From: Candidatus Adiutrix intracellularis
GTDB lineage: Bacteria; Desulfobacterota; Desulfarculia; Adiutricales; Adiutricaceae
Direction of reading: 5' to 3'
NCBI GenBank assembly: GCA_001577715.1
Contig: LQAA01000047.1
Span: 1-56,799 of the forward strand
Length of the DNA stretch: 56,799 bases
A model generated the notes under the pieces. The model was not told the origin of the DNA and did not search any database. It saw only the letters and a list, made by a program, of their open reading frames with translations. Both the position numbers and the translations under genes were made by a program. Below are positions 19,521 through 28,674 of the stretch, piece by piece; position 1 is the stretch's first letter, and each line of letters starts with the position of its first letter.

Positions 19521-19550
19521 CCCCGGCCTGGACTAAGTTCCAGGTCGGGG
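19521..19550. repeat. Strong isolated hairpin in AT-rich DNA
   Basis: CCCCGGCCTGGA (19521-19532) pairs with the complementary run at 19539-19550, one G-T pair, around a six-base loop. It is embedded in a GC-rich block (about 19512-19570) inside otherwise AT-rich, decayed sequence. There is no T-run on either side, so a simple terminator is unlikely. It may be a relic of a structured RNA, a REP-like palindrome or a transposon end. Confidence 0.6.
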
Positions 19551-19661
19551 TTGTCGGGCCGGGGGAGGTCAGAGGTCATTAACACTTTAAATCGCTGGCT
19601 GTCTTAGTTTGTAGATCACTAGCGACGCTCCAGTGTGTTTGACGAAATGCCATTTAATCAT

Positions 19662-19681
19662 AAATGATTCTCAATTTCAAT
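19662..19681 (+). promoter_or_regulatory. Possible Fur-box relic
   Basis: The sequence aaatgattctcaatttcaat resembles the TGATTCTCATTTTCA type of Fur-binding site, and a weaker partner lies about 40 bases on. No gene follows it now, since IS debris begins at ~19.9 kb. It could mark the promoter of a lost iron-uptake gene. The match is by eye only. Confidence 0.3.
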
Positions 19682-19784
19682 ATATTTTTTTAAAAATTTT
19701 CCTCAATCGGGATAATTTTAAATTTCAATATAATTTATTGTAGTTTTTTTTGTTTAAGCTTAAAAAATTACTAATTATGCTAGT

Positions 19785-19922
19785 GGTGGCGTTATTTATC
19801 CTTAGCCCTAAGTCGAAGAAGTTTTTTAATATTAAAATTATGAAAGTTTATTAATTGCACCAAAAGATATAAGGGGGCTGTCCGAAAGGATAAAAGTAAT
19901 TTAGTACATATGAAATAGAAAT
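19785..19922 (+). repeat. Dispersed repeat, copy R1
   Basis: About 140 bases aligning by eye with 41835-41978. Shared segments include ctaagtcgaagaagt / ctaagtcaaaaaagt, atattaaaattatgaa / atattaaaatgatgaa and aagatataagggggctgtccgaa / gaggatatgaggaggctgttcgaa. The GGCTGTCCGAA core resembles insertion-sequence termini. It abuts IS200 copy B. No protein was recognised in it. Confidence 0.6.
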
Positions 19923-20352
19923 GTAGGTATCATATATTATTTGCGCTCAAAGTATCATAGGTAAGTGATCTGTTAGAAGATTAAGGCTGAGGTTAATAAA
20001 ATATTGCGTGAACTGTGTGAAAGAAAAAATTTTAAAACAATAGAGGTTAAGTGCTGTTCTAATTATATCCATATATCTGTGATGATGTCGCCGAAGTACA
20101 GTGTATACGGAGATAATAGCTTATTTGAAGGTTAAGAGCTTACTAATGATATTTAGTAGGTATACCGATCTCAAGTATAAATATGGCAACGGGTACTTCT
20201 GGTATCGTGAGAATTATGTGGATACAATAGGCAAGAATGCGAAAAAGGTAGTAGATACAACAGGAGTTAATTACGAGAGGACTTAATACTAATTAACTAA
20301 TTTTTTATAGGGATAAGTAGATAACTCATTGATTGGGTGATTCTGATTAAAT
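19922..20352 (+). mobile_element. IS200/IS605-type element, decayed (copy B)
   Basis: The transposase TnpA is readable in pieces: the start region, IKAEVNKILRELCERKNFKTIEVKC-like sequence with stops, the HUH site decayed, PKYSVY, YLKVKSLLMIFSRYTDLKYKYGNGYFW and YRENYVDTIGKNAK. It parallels copy C at 43.1 kb. The 3' non-coding part is largely deleted, and the shared end sequence (ttctgattaaa) lies near 20340-20352. The element ends about 80 bases before the metal-sensor gene. Confidence 0.7.
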
Positions 20353-20433
20353 AAAATGGTGGTTGATTTTTTGGTCCGGGTTGAGGTAGAATTAAAAAAT
20401 ACTCATAGGGGGTATAAGTATAAGGAGAACTCT

Positions 20434-20709
20434 GTGAAACAATGCTCTGACAATGCCCAAACTATAAGTCGCCTTAAACGGGTTGAGGGCCAGATTCGTG
20501 GCCTTATTAGCATGGTGGAGGAGGATCGCCCTTGTGAAAATATTCTTATGCAGGTTACAGCGGCTAAAGCGGCACTTCACAAAGCCGGGCAGAGTCTTTT
20601 AGAAAGCCATCTACATCATTGTATTTTAAACGGCTTTAAAAAAGGTGAATACGAAGAAACCATAGATAAACTACTCATCGCACTGGAGCAATTTTCTCGG
20701 TTATCGTAG
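20434..20709 (+). CDS. csoR: CsoR/RcnR-family metal-sensing repressor, copper-type ligand set
   Basis: 91 residues from a GTG at 20434 with AAGGAG eight bases upstream. A longer frame opens at 20356 but has no such site, and its extra residues are unlike the family. All-alpha DUF156 fold. The copper ligand set of CsoR is complete with exact spacing: Cys34 (RPCEN), His59 and Cys63 (ESHLHHC), matching the C-x24-H-x3-C pattern of Mycobacterium CsoR and differing from the His-rich nickel sensor RcnR. It should bind DNA without metal and release on Cu(I) or a similar thiophilic ion. It lies 29 bases upstream of the P-type ATPase it presumably controls. The metal is inferred, not shown. Confidence 0.85.
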   Translation: MKQCSDNAQTISRLKRVEGQIRGLISMVEEDRPCENILMQVTAAKAALHKAGQSLLESHLHHCILNGFKKGEYEETIDKLLIALEQFSRLS

Positions 20710-20738
20710 CTATTGATTAAGGGAAAAGAAGTTAAAGA

Positions 20739-22667
20739 ATGGAGAATCAAGTCAAGGGAATTAGGCTCAAGACTGGTTATACTTGTTGTCTTGACGGCCC
20801 GGGTGGAAAAATTTCTTTGCCGCAAAGGGAATTTATTATTGCTCTGCTTTCTGGTTTAAGTTTGGCAATAAGTTTAATTCTAAGTAATTTTAGAGAATTG
20901 CCGCTGATCTTAGGTTGGCCTCTAGATCCGGCTTGGGTAGCGGTTTTACTATGCGGTGTGCCCATCATTAGAGCTGCGGCCCGAGCTATAATTGAAAGTT
21001 TCGATATCAAAGCCGGTCTTTTGATTGCTTTGGCCCTGATTGCGGCTGTGGCTGTCCGGGAAATTTTTGCTGCCGGTGAAGTAGCTTTCTTAATGACTCT
21101 AGGTGAACTACTGGAAGAACGAACAGTGCGACGTTCATGGGCCGGATTAGATCGTTTGTTAAATATTGCCCCAAAACTGGCCAGGGTTGTGACTGCCGCA
21201 AGAGAGGAGGAGATGATTCCGATCTCTAAAGTTAAATCCGGTCAATTGATCCGGGTGCGGCCTGGGGAAACGGTGCCGGTGGATGGTGTGGTGGTGAGTG
21301 GTCAGACGGCGGTGGATCAATCAGCCATTACCGGTGAATCGGTGCCGGTGGATTTATTACCCGGGGATTCGGTGTTAGGTGGGGGGCTTAATCGTTTCGG
21401 AGCTTTTGATTTAAAGGCTACCCGCGTGGGGGAAGATTCTTCGCTAGCCCGATTGGTTAGATTAGTCAGTGAGGCCGGTAGCCATAAGGCCAAACTAGCC
21501 CGCGTAGCCGATCGTTGGGCCACGGCTATTGTGCCGTTGGCCATCATTTTGGCCGTAGGGGTGGGTCTGGTCACCGATGATTTGATTCGGACGGTAAGTA
21601 TTTTAATCGTTTTTTGCCCCTGCGGGTTAGTTTTGGCTACTCCTACGGCCGTGGTTGCGGCTATTGGTGCCGCCACTAAACGGGGTGTTTTAATTCGTTC
21701 CGGTGAAGCTCTGGAAAATTTGGGTTTAGTCACCCATATGGCTTTTGATAAAACTGGTACCCTAACTTTGGGTAAACTGAAGTTAGAGAGAGTTAAAGAT
21801 TTTGGTTTTTCAGAAGATTATCTGATTACTTTGGCTGCCGCCGCTGAAAGCCAGTCCGAGCATCCTCTGGGCCAGGCGGTGGTCAGGGCCGCGAGAAATC
21901 GGGGGCTTACTTTCCCCGATTGTGAAAATTTTAGCATGGAGCCGGGCTTGGGGGTCAGTTGTACCGTGGGTGGTCATGAGGTTCTGGCCGGTAGAAAAAT
22001 ATTATTGACCCGACATAACCTGACGCTACTTCCAGAAATGGAAAGCGCTGAAGCTGAGTTCCTAGCGGCCGGGTTAACTATTGTTTGGCTAGCTGAAGCC
22101 GGCCGTATTAAGGGGTTGCTAGGTTTGGCTGACACTATTCGTCCTGAGGGCCGTGCGACTGTGGAGGCCATTAAAAAAGAAGGTCTCAAATTGATTTTAC
22201 TTACCGGCGATCAGGCTCAGGTCGCGACTCGGGTAGCCGGATATCTGGGCTTGGAGGAGGTTCAGGCCGGATTATGGCCGGATGATAAAGTATGGGCTAT
22301 TGAAATGATCCAAAAGTCTGGGGTGAAACTGGCCATGGTCGGCGATGGCTTAAATGATGCTGCAGCTTTAAAAACTGCCGCCGTGGGGCTGGCTATGGGT
22401 GATATTGCTAGCGACGTGACTCTGGAAGCAGCCGATGTGGTTTTATTCTCTGGTGATCTAGGCGCTGTGCCTTACCTTTTACGGTTGTCACGGAGGACCT
22501 TGAAGATCATCCGCTTTAATATCGCCATGGCCATGGGTATAAACCTGGCTGCTGTTGTTTTAGCCGCTACTGGCCTTATGGGGCCAGTTCTTAGCGCTCT
22601 AGTCCATAATTTGGGGGCGGTTTTAGTGGTTTTGAATGCCATCCGGCTTTATAATTTTAAGAATTAG
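20739..22667 (+). CDS. P1B-type heavy-metal-translocating ATPase
   Basis: 642 residues and complete. Inner-membrane metal pump with TGES near 197 (actuator), CPC at about 291 in the transport helix, DKTGT near 336 (phosphorylated Asp), SEHPLG (nucleotide-domain HP motif), and GDGLND near 534. There is no N-terminal HMA domain; a CC pair occurs near residue 16. The final helix reads GPVLSALVHNLGAVLVVLN, with HNxG where zinc pumps have a conserved Asp and copper pumps MxxSS, so the metal cannot be named from motifs. The csoR-type neighbour suggests copper or another soft metal. The ribosome site is weak (AAAGAAG). The closest relative here is the dead ATPase at 17.2-19.0 kb. Confidence 0.93.
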   Translation: MENQVKGIRLKTGYTCCLDGPGGKISLPQREFIIALLSGLSLAISLILSNFRELPLILGWPLDPAWVAVLLCGVPIIRAAARAIIESFDIKAGLLIALALIAAVAVREIFAAGEVAFLMTLGELLEERTVRRSWAGLDRLLNIAPKLARVVTAAREEEMIPISKVKSGQLIRVRPGETVPVDGVVVSGQTAVDQSAITGESVPVDLLPGDSVLGGGLNRFGAFDLKATRVGEDSSLARLVRLVSEAGSHKAKLARVADRWATAIVPLAIILAVGVGLVTDDLIRTVSILIVFCPCGLVLATPTAVVAAIGAATKRGVLIRSGEALENLGLVTHMAFDKTGTLTLGKLKLERVKDFGFSEDYLITLAAAAESQSEHPLGQAVVRAARNRGLTFPDCENFSMEPGLGVSCTVGGHEVLAGRKILLTRHNLTLLPEMESAEAEFLAAGLTIVWLAEAGRIKGLLGLADTIRPEGRATVEAIKKEGLKLILLTGDQAQVATRVAGYLGLEEVQAGLWPDDKVWAIEMIQKSGVKLAMVGDGLNDAAALKTAAVGLAMGDIASDVTLEAADVVLFSGDLGAVPYLLRLSRRTLKIIRFNIAMAMGINLAAVVLAATGLMGPVLSALVHNLGAVLVVLNAIRLYNFKN

Positions 22668-22759
22668 ATTATCTGGTAAAAAACGTTATTTATCAAATTA
22701 TAATATTAAAAAATTATTATAATATATATTGCTCTTTAATTATATCAAAAATATTGAGG

Positions 22760-23585
22760 ATTTTCCTGGGCGCCTTATGAAAAGTACTTAGGCCCTTCAC
22801 CATTTCGTCGGTGGCTTTTTCTGTCAACAACATTGATATGTTTGTTATTTCCGGGGAAGCAACCTGACTGTCTGGGAGCTTATTCTTTTTTGCGCGGCTA
22901 TCTAGGTGTGATGCTGGTACGACTTCTGGCTTGCCAGATGAAAAAATCTCTGTAGGGCCAACATGGAAATTCCTATCTCTTGTTGGCGGTTGCTATTTTC
23001 TTTAAGCGGCCTATACTTTTATAAGTACTTTTCAATTTTCTCTTTATCAGACCATAGTACCACAGTACTACTCTACCTCTATTTGACTAGCTCCATTATT
23101 CTGACGATCTTTTTTTTGACTTTTCAGGGTTATCTAATCTTAATTTAACCCAATTAGGCGTGGGGGAGGTTAGATTTTAAAAATAGTCATCTGGTAGGGG
23201 TTGGGGCAGCTTTTTAAGCTTTAGTTTTTGTTTTGACCAGGTAATTGGGAGATAATAACAGTTAACCTGAACCTATTTTTTACTATAGCCTTTATTATTT
23301 AGTGGTTGCTGTGGTCTCGATATTTACTTTCGAACGAGTTACGATTCTATACAACGCTAGTGAAATAGTCGGGGTCTTGGGGGTGGGGATGGTGACTTAT
23401 CTAGGGTAGCTGTTGGGGGTATGCCGTAATGTGGTAGCTGTTGATTAACAAAGTGGGGGTAATTAGTACTTTAGAAGTTTTTGCCGGAACCGTGTTAAGC
23501 TAGTTTATTTTCGAATACTCCATGAGTGTTTGGGTCCTGGCCAGGGACAATCTTATTTTATCCGCTAGTTTTTGTAAGTAATTAT
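22760..23585 (+). pseudogene. Decayed DMT-superfamily (EamA) permease
   Basis: Frame-shifted hydrophobic pieces in EamA order: VWELILFCAAI near 22880; the best block WRLLFSLSGLYFYKYFSIFSLSD, then STTVLLYLYLTSSIILTIFFLTF at about 22980-23135; GVGAAF.ALVFVLTR.LG near 23200; and FYYSLYYLVVAVVSIF near 23280. The second block matches the family's LYFYALSLLPLSDATTL-type signature. Numerous stops. Substrate unknown. Confidence 0.6.
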
Positions 23586-23799
23586 AAAAATAGTACCTAA
23601 TTTAAAATAATACCTGATGGAAGAAATATCGTCTCTTTCTATTAAGTGGAAAAATACGTCGTTTTGACTTAGACTGTAATTTTTTGTCTATCTTTTAAAT
23701 ATTAATATATTGATTTAATTATATATTTATTATTGGGTGGGTTATTCTCTGTTTTGGTAAAGTCCTTTTGGAGGAAGCTAAAGCGATGGGGTGAAAAGC

Positions 23800-26315
23800 A
23801 TGGGTTTCAGTTTGATGTATGTGGTTGCGATCGGTATGCTGGTTTTGGGGATGGAGATGCAGACCATCTCCAACAACTTATGCTAACATCAATATTATCG
23901 ATTACGAAACTATGTATATCAACTATGAGAATCTTATCAGCAATTTTTTCTTTGCCGCCGGGAGGATGAATTAACTGGTCTGGGGTACTAAAGTTTATGC
24001 TCCGTAGATTATCTTTACCTAGGGTGCCTTTATAAATTCGAAGCAAAATACCGATCTGACTATTATTGGAAAGGATTTTTTTGGTTAAAAAATATTCGGG
24101 CAAGATTTATAACATTTTTAAGGAGGTTAAAATTACGAATCATGCGATCGCTTATAGGTAGGAGGAATTATACTATATTAGGGCCAGGAGTTACATCTTT
24201 TAATAAGAATGGTTATCTGGAAAGCCCTTTCGGTAACGCTTTGCAGGGTTGATGGATGGGTATCTTTTACTTTAATTAGCTGGTGGTGAAAATCGGTGAT
24301 CTTACCTGTATCCGCTAATCGTTTTAGAGCCCCTCCCCTTGTTAATTAAAATTGTTTGGTAGATGATTAATCTTAATGCTAACGCAGATTACAAGGAATT
24401 TATCGAAAATGTCTGCTACCTAGTGGTCGACTAAGCGTTATCTGTTATCTACCCTTAGATCGGTTATTGAACCTCTTATCACCCTATACGTTTTTTTCAT
24501 AGAACGCTTGCTGAAAAACTCAAAGAATAGTAGTATACTACCCTTCTAACAAAAGGGATCTAGTATGAAGACGGATATACAGGCCGTTAAATTTTTAAAA
24601 TTAAAAACTCTATTATTATTACAGAATACAGAGTCTAAATCCTAGTCAATAAACAGGGATAAAAAATAACCGTTAATTTTCCTGCGGGTATAACTAATGC
24701 CGCTCAATATAGGAAATCCATTACGGCGAAGATCATTTAATTTTTTCAATCCTAGATGCTTTCCTATGAGTGGGTCGCAGGCCATTTCGTAGACCAAATG
24801 TTTCTACTAATAATCATTAGTAGTATCTTTAACTACAACGAAGAGACCCATGAGTTTTTGAAAGGTTTTGAGTAATTACTTAAGTTAAAGTTAATCGACG
24901 TCCTTGTTTTAAACATGAATAAAACCTCAATTCATATAATACCAAAAGAGCCTGGATACATCTAACCTCAGCGTTTCTTTAAACTAGGTAGGTATTTCCT
25001 AAACAAAAATATGGCCTTAGAGTGACGATTGGAATGGGGATATTATCTAATAATCAGGGCTGTTTCTGTTATGGTTATTAGAAATCTTATTATACCTACA
25101 CTAAACATATCTATGCTCTTTGAAATGTGTACCATTTAATGGGACATACTGCCGTTAAAAAAATTATGGATAAAGTTAGGTGAAAAAAACGTCGGTGGTC
25201 ATCTGAATTTCTTTGAAGCTAATAAAGAGTGAAATCGCTACTAGAGATTTCTGTGAAATGCTAGACTTAAGTACTCAGAGATAATACGATCACCAGGTAA
25301 AATAAGCTAAATGGCCTAGTTAAAATCACGTATCTTTTTAATACGGTTACGAGATTGTGAAGGCGACACACTTCGATTTATGATCTGTAAAGATATATTT
25401 TTACTAATAATTTGACCGAAAATAACCTCTAAATGACAAAAGTAAAGTAAGAGGTGTTAGGGCGCTTTAGAATTTAAAATGTGGACGGAAATATTCCACC
25501 GCATTAGAAGTTATCTCTCCACAGATCGTAAAACAATATCCCTCCTTCTGAAGCCTTCAATTTACGCTTCTATGAAAAGCTTTTAGTTTTATCTATTCAT
25601 TGACTAGTCTAGTTAAATGATTATATTTTTGATAAATTTTATGACGAATCTTATGAACTAGGCAGCGGCCTTTTATGTTTAGCTTCGAACTAGACAACCC
25701 TTCAGACGGTGACTTTATGGTCACTGTTTTCTGTAAAGTTATAAACTGGAGTAATTTATTACTTAACGTGGGTGGATATTGTTCCTTGAATATGGTTTTT
25801 AAATTATCCTTTAGTAAAACTCTCAATTAGAGTATCTTGCTGGATATAGAGGTTAAAAAAATCTATAATTAGTAAATTTATATTCCAGACGAGATCAGTG
25901 GCATCTAGTATGTCGGCAAAAAAATTATTTTAGCTTTGATTCTGGATAGTTGCTCCAAGGCCTCTTTTAGGAGTGTTTCCGTTAATAGTGATGAAAAAAA
26001 TAATTAAGATTTATACTTATAACCAGAAAAAGAGACCTTACTAGATCAGTATTATCCGGTTAAGAAATCCTAATAACTTCTCTAAAGTGGGCGGTAATTT
26101 CTTTATAATGTTCCGTGTTTCCGGTAACGGTATCATTACTCTCGTCGAAGAAAACGGAGCCGGAACAGTTACAGATATTTTTTTGGAACAGTCTATGTGG
26201 ACACGATTATAAAATAGTCAACATGGTCATAACTTAGTATAATTTTCAGGCAAATTCTAAAACCATAATTACTATCAACACTATGTTGACTATGGTTCAT
26301 CCGGACCAAGCGTTA
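23800..26315 (+). pseudogene. Decayed flagellar hook protein (FlgE-like)
   Basis: The start matches FlgE/FlgG rod-hook proteins: MGFSLMYVVAIGMLVLGMEM, ISNNL.NINIIDYETMYINY, GAFINSKQNTDLTIIGKDFF and NKNGYLESPFGNALQG. The end (~26000-26300) matches the FlgE C-terminus: GIYTNGQ-like sequence, ISIIRLRNPNNFSKVGGNFF, GNGIITLVEENGAGTV, LEQSM, and a TINTML tail. About 1.4 kb in the middle (24480-25900) is unrecognisable and would be the variable hook domain, or could include other debris. Stops throughout. Indicates former flagellar motility. Confidence 0.6.
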
Positions 26316-26387
26316 ATTAGAATGAATGGGCAGGTAGGTCGGCTGGAATGATCTACCGGCTGGCCCGTATCTATCTCAGGATTAACT

Positions 26388-27146
26388 TTAATTTACACCG
26401 TAGATGTTTAGATATTCATGGAATGAAGCTACGGTGTTTCCAGTTAGAGGTTCAAATTTATCGTTCTGACGAACTGGTATTTTTTTCGTCAGTAAAAAAT
26501 TTATGGTTTCGTGAATGCCCAAAACAGAATTAACCGAAAGACCAGTGGTCGTAGTAAAATTAAGTATTGCGTTCTGTCCTTTTTTACCTAAAACCGGTTG
26601 GTTTTGTCGATCGTAGACGGCGGTAGTCTGTTCGCGGTCTAAAAATAGAATTACACCAGTAGGATAGTAATTTTGCCCGCGGGCCGTGGCTTCTAAGGTC
26701 AAACCGGTGAGTAGATCAAATTTAGTGGCCATAGTTGTAACTACATCATCGATGATAAGAATTCGGCAATTATTAGTCAGAGCCCCGGTGACGAAACGGG
26801 TTGAGTTATAGCTGCTCTCGCCATGATTTTTGGTTTCTTTACGATCATAATCAAAGCTACGATCCACATGATATTTTAGCCATAGTGAACTCGCTGTTGC
26901 TACAGCTAGGGCGCTACCTTTGTAAGATGGCCCTACTAGGACATCAAATTTTTCATGGAGGCCCAGATCGACTAGGTAGTCGGCCATAATTCGTCCTAGT
27001 TCCGCACTTAGGCGACCGGTGCGGAACAGGCCAAAGTTGATAAAATAGGGTGTGGGTCGTCCGTCTTTTAAAGTTAGGCCGTCTCTAAAAAAAAGGGCGC
27101 CACTTTCAGCCAGAAGAGTGGCTAACTCACATTGATATGGTTTCAT
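26388..27146 (-). CDS. pyrE: Orotate phosphoribosyltransferase
   Basis: 252 residues, some 40 longer than typical PyrE. It joins orotate to PRPP in pyrimidine synthesis. The family start is clear ([29 protein letters not shown]). The PRPP-binding motif reads [16 protein letters not shown], with the Asp-Asp pair kept. The expected [11 protein letters not shown] loop is present. The extra length lies between the PRPP motif and the end ([15 protein letters not shown]). The ATG overlaps the ilvC stop in an ATGA arrangement, making it the last gene of the ilvB-ilvH-ilvC-pyrE run. No terminator was seen after it. Confidence 0.93.
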   Translation of the reverse strand: MKPYQCELATLLAESGALFFRDGLTLKDGRPTPYFINFGLFRTGRLSAELGRIMADYLVDLGLHEKFDVLVGPSYKGSALAVATASSLWLKYHVDRSFDYDRKETKNHGESSYNSTRFVTGALTNNCRILIIDDVVTTMATKFDLLTGLTLEATARGQNYYPTGVILFLDREQTTAVYDRQNQPVLGKKGQNAILNFTTTTGLSVNSVLGIHETINFLLTKKIPVRQNDKFEPLTGNTVASFHEYLNIYGVN

Positions 27147-28135
27147 TTTTTATTTAACCAGACCATCATTTTTCGCAAGGTTCGGCCTACCTCGTTGATG
27201 GGATGTTCAGCTTCGTGGCGGCGGCGGGCCAGAAAGTTAGATCGACCAGCTTTATTTTCTAGAATCCAGTCGCGGGCGAATTCACCTTCTTGAATTTCAT
27301 GCAGAATTTTCGCCATTTCCTTTCTAGTTTCTTCGTTAACAATGCGACGTCCCCTTGTGTAGTCGCCGTATTCAGCTGTATCGGAAATTGAATAACGCAT
27401 ACGATCTAACCCGCCCTCATACATGAGATCTACGATTAGTTTCATTTCATGCAGACATTCGTAGTAGGCTATTTCTGGTTGATAGCCGGCTTTCACCAGG
27501 GTTTCCCAGCCGGCTTTAATCAATTCACTTACTCCACCACATAGAACCGCCTGTTCGCCGAAAAGATCGGTTTCGGTTTCCTCACCGAAAGTAGTCTGAA
27601 TGAGACCAGCTCTGGTGCCGCCAATACCGGTAGCATAAGCTAGAGCCCAGGAAAGCGCTTGACCGTCAGAATCCTGATGAAGGGCAATGAGACAGGGTAC
27701 CCCCGCGCCCTTGACATATTCCGAACGTACCAGGTGACCGGGGCCCTTTGGAGCTATCATGGCTACGCTAATATTTTTTTCAGGTATAATCTGGTTAAAA
27801 TGAATAGCAAAGCCATGGCTGAACATGAGCATTTTACCCGCTCGGAGACCTGGTTTAATTTCTTTTTCATAGATTTCCATCTGAAGGTGGTCAGGTAGAA
27901 GAATCTGGATGAGGTCGGCCTTATTTGCGGCCTCGGTCACAGAGACAGGAGCGAAGCCATGTTCCACGGCTAAGTCGTAATTGATCGAGCCGGGGCGTTG
28001 GCCGATGATGACGTTAAGGCCGGAATCACGCAGGTTCTGAGCCTGGCTGTGCCCCTGGCTACCGTAGCCTAATACGGCGATAGTCTTGCCTTGCAAAGGT
28101 TTCAGGGGCGCGTCATTTTCAAAGTAAACTTTCAT
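27143..28135 (-). CDS. ilvC: Ketol-acid reductoisomerase, class I
   Basis: 330 residues, the short class I form. Converts acetolactate or acetohydroxybutyrate to the dihydroxy acid with NADPH and Mg2+. The Rossmann motif is [13 protein letters not shown], followed by VIIGQRPGS. The knotted C-terminal domain has [24 protein letters not shown] with the metal-binding Asp/Glu residues. The ribosome site AAGGAG is eight bases before the ATG. Second-last gene of the ilv run. Confidence 0.97.
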   Translation of the reverse strand: MKVYFENDAPLKPLQGKTIAVLGYGSQGHSQAQNLRDSGLNVIIGQRPGSINYDLAVEHGFAPVSVTEAANKADLIQILLPDHLQMEIYEKEIKPGLRAGKMLMFSHGFAIHFNQIIPEKNISVAMIAPKGPGHLVRSEYVKGAGVPCLIALHQDSDGQALSWALAYATGIGGTRAGLIQTTFGEETETDLFGEQAVLCGGVSELIKAGWETLVKAGYQPEIAYYECLHEMKLIVDLMYEGGLDRMRYSISDTAEYGDYTRGRRIVNEETRKEMAKILHEIQEGEFARDWILENKAGRSNFLARRRHEAEHPINEVGRTLRKMMVWLNKK

Positions 28136-28150
28136 ATTTTTTCTCCTTGT

Positions 28151-28666
28151 TTATTTGCGCTCGTGTTTATATACCCGAGTGCGGCTCATGGCAGTGAGGC
28201 CGGTTGAGACTTGTTCTTCAACACCAAATTCATCTAAAAGTGTTAAAATATTGCGAATTTTTTTCTCGTTGCCTGTAAATTCCATAGTGTAAGTTTTAGG
28301 ACTAACGTCCAGAATTTTACCTTTGAAAATTTCGCATAGACTGCGAATTTCGGTTCGATTAGCCGGATTGGTCTTAACTTTAACTAGAACAAGCTGCTTT
28401 TCTACATAATCATCTTCAGTTAAATCGATCACTTTGATGATATTAATAAGTTTGCGGAGCTGCTTTATGATCTGTTCAATAAATTGTGATGAGCTGGAAA
28501 TGATGATAGTGATAAGGGATATCTGGGGATCCCTGGTTTCGGCCACCGATAAGCTTTCAATATTAAAACCTCGACCGGATATGAGACCAGTCACTCTGGC
28601 TAGAACTCCTGGTTCATTATCTACCAGAAGAGAAAGAGTACGGCGTTGGGTATTTTTATTTTCCAC
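28151..28666 (-). CDS. ilvH: Acetolactate synthase small (regulatory) subunit
   Basis: 171 residues from the GTG at 28666, which has GAGG six bases upstream. The frame also opens at a TTG at 28678, overlapping the ilvB end, but that has no ribosome site. The N-terminal ACT domain starts TLSLLVDNEPGVLARVTGLISGRGFNIESLSV, the valine-binding fold. A second ACT-like half includes VKVKTNPANRTEIRSLCEIF. It activates IlvB and gives feedback by valine. ilvB lies directly upstream. Confidence 0.94.
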   Translation of the reverse strand: MENKNTQRRTLSLLVDNEPGVLARVTGLISGRGFNIESLSVAETRDPQISLITIIISSSSQFIEQIIKQLRKLINIIKVIDLTEDDYVEKQLVLVKVKTNPANRTEIRSLCEIFKGKILDVSPKTYTMEFTGNEKKIRNILTLLDEFGVEEQVSTGLTAMSRTRVYKHERK

Positions 28667-28674
28667 GCATGGCC

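Larger units (their letters stand above)
19011..19784. other. AT-rich decayed spacer with one GC-rich hairpin
   Basis: No gene was recognised. A fragment on the minus strand at ~19230-19100 (EEFAALFKAFNQIEAYKVKIIISVATIK) may belong to a small gene upstream of the dead ATPase. The GC-rich hairpin and Fur-box-like sequence are listed separately. Confidence 0.4.

Noticed and set aside
20356-20433. Longer N-terminus for the CsoR-type protein
   Set aside because: The extra residues have no family match and the GTG at 20434 has a good AAGGAG site; the region upstream is the end of an IS200 relic.
25593-25826. 77-codon minus-strand frame within the decayed flgE region
   Set aside because: No family resemblance, no ribosome site, in the middle of a plus-strand ruin; open by chance.
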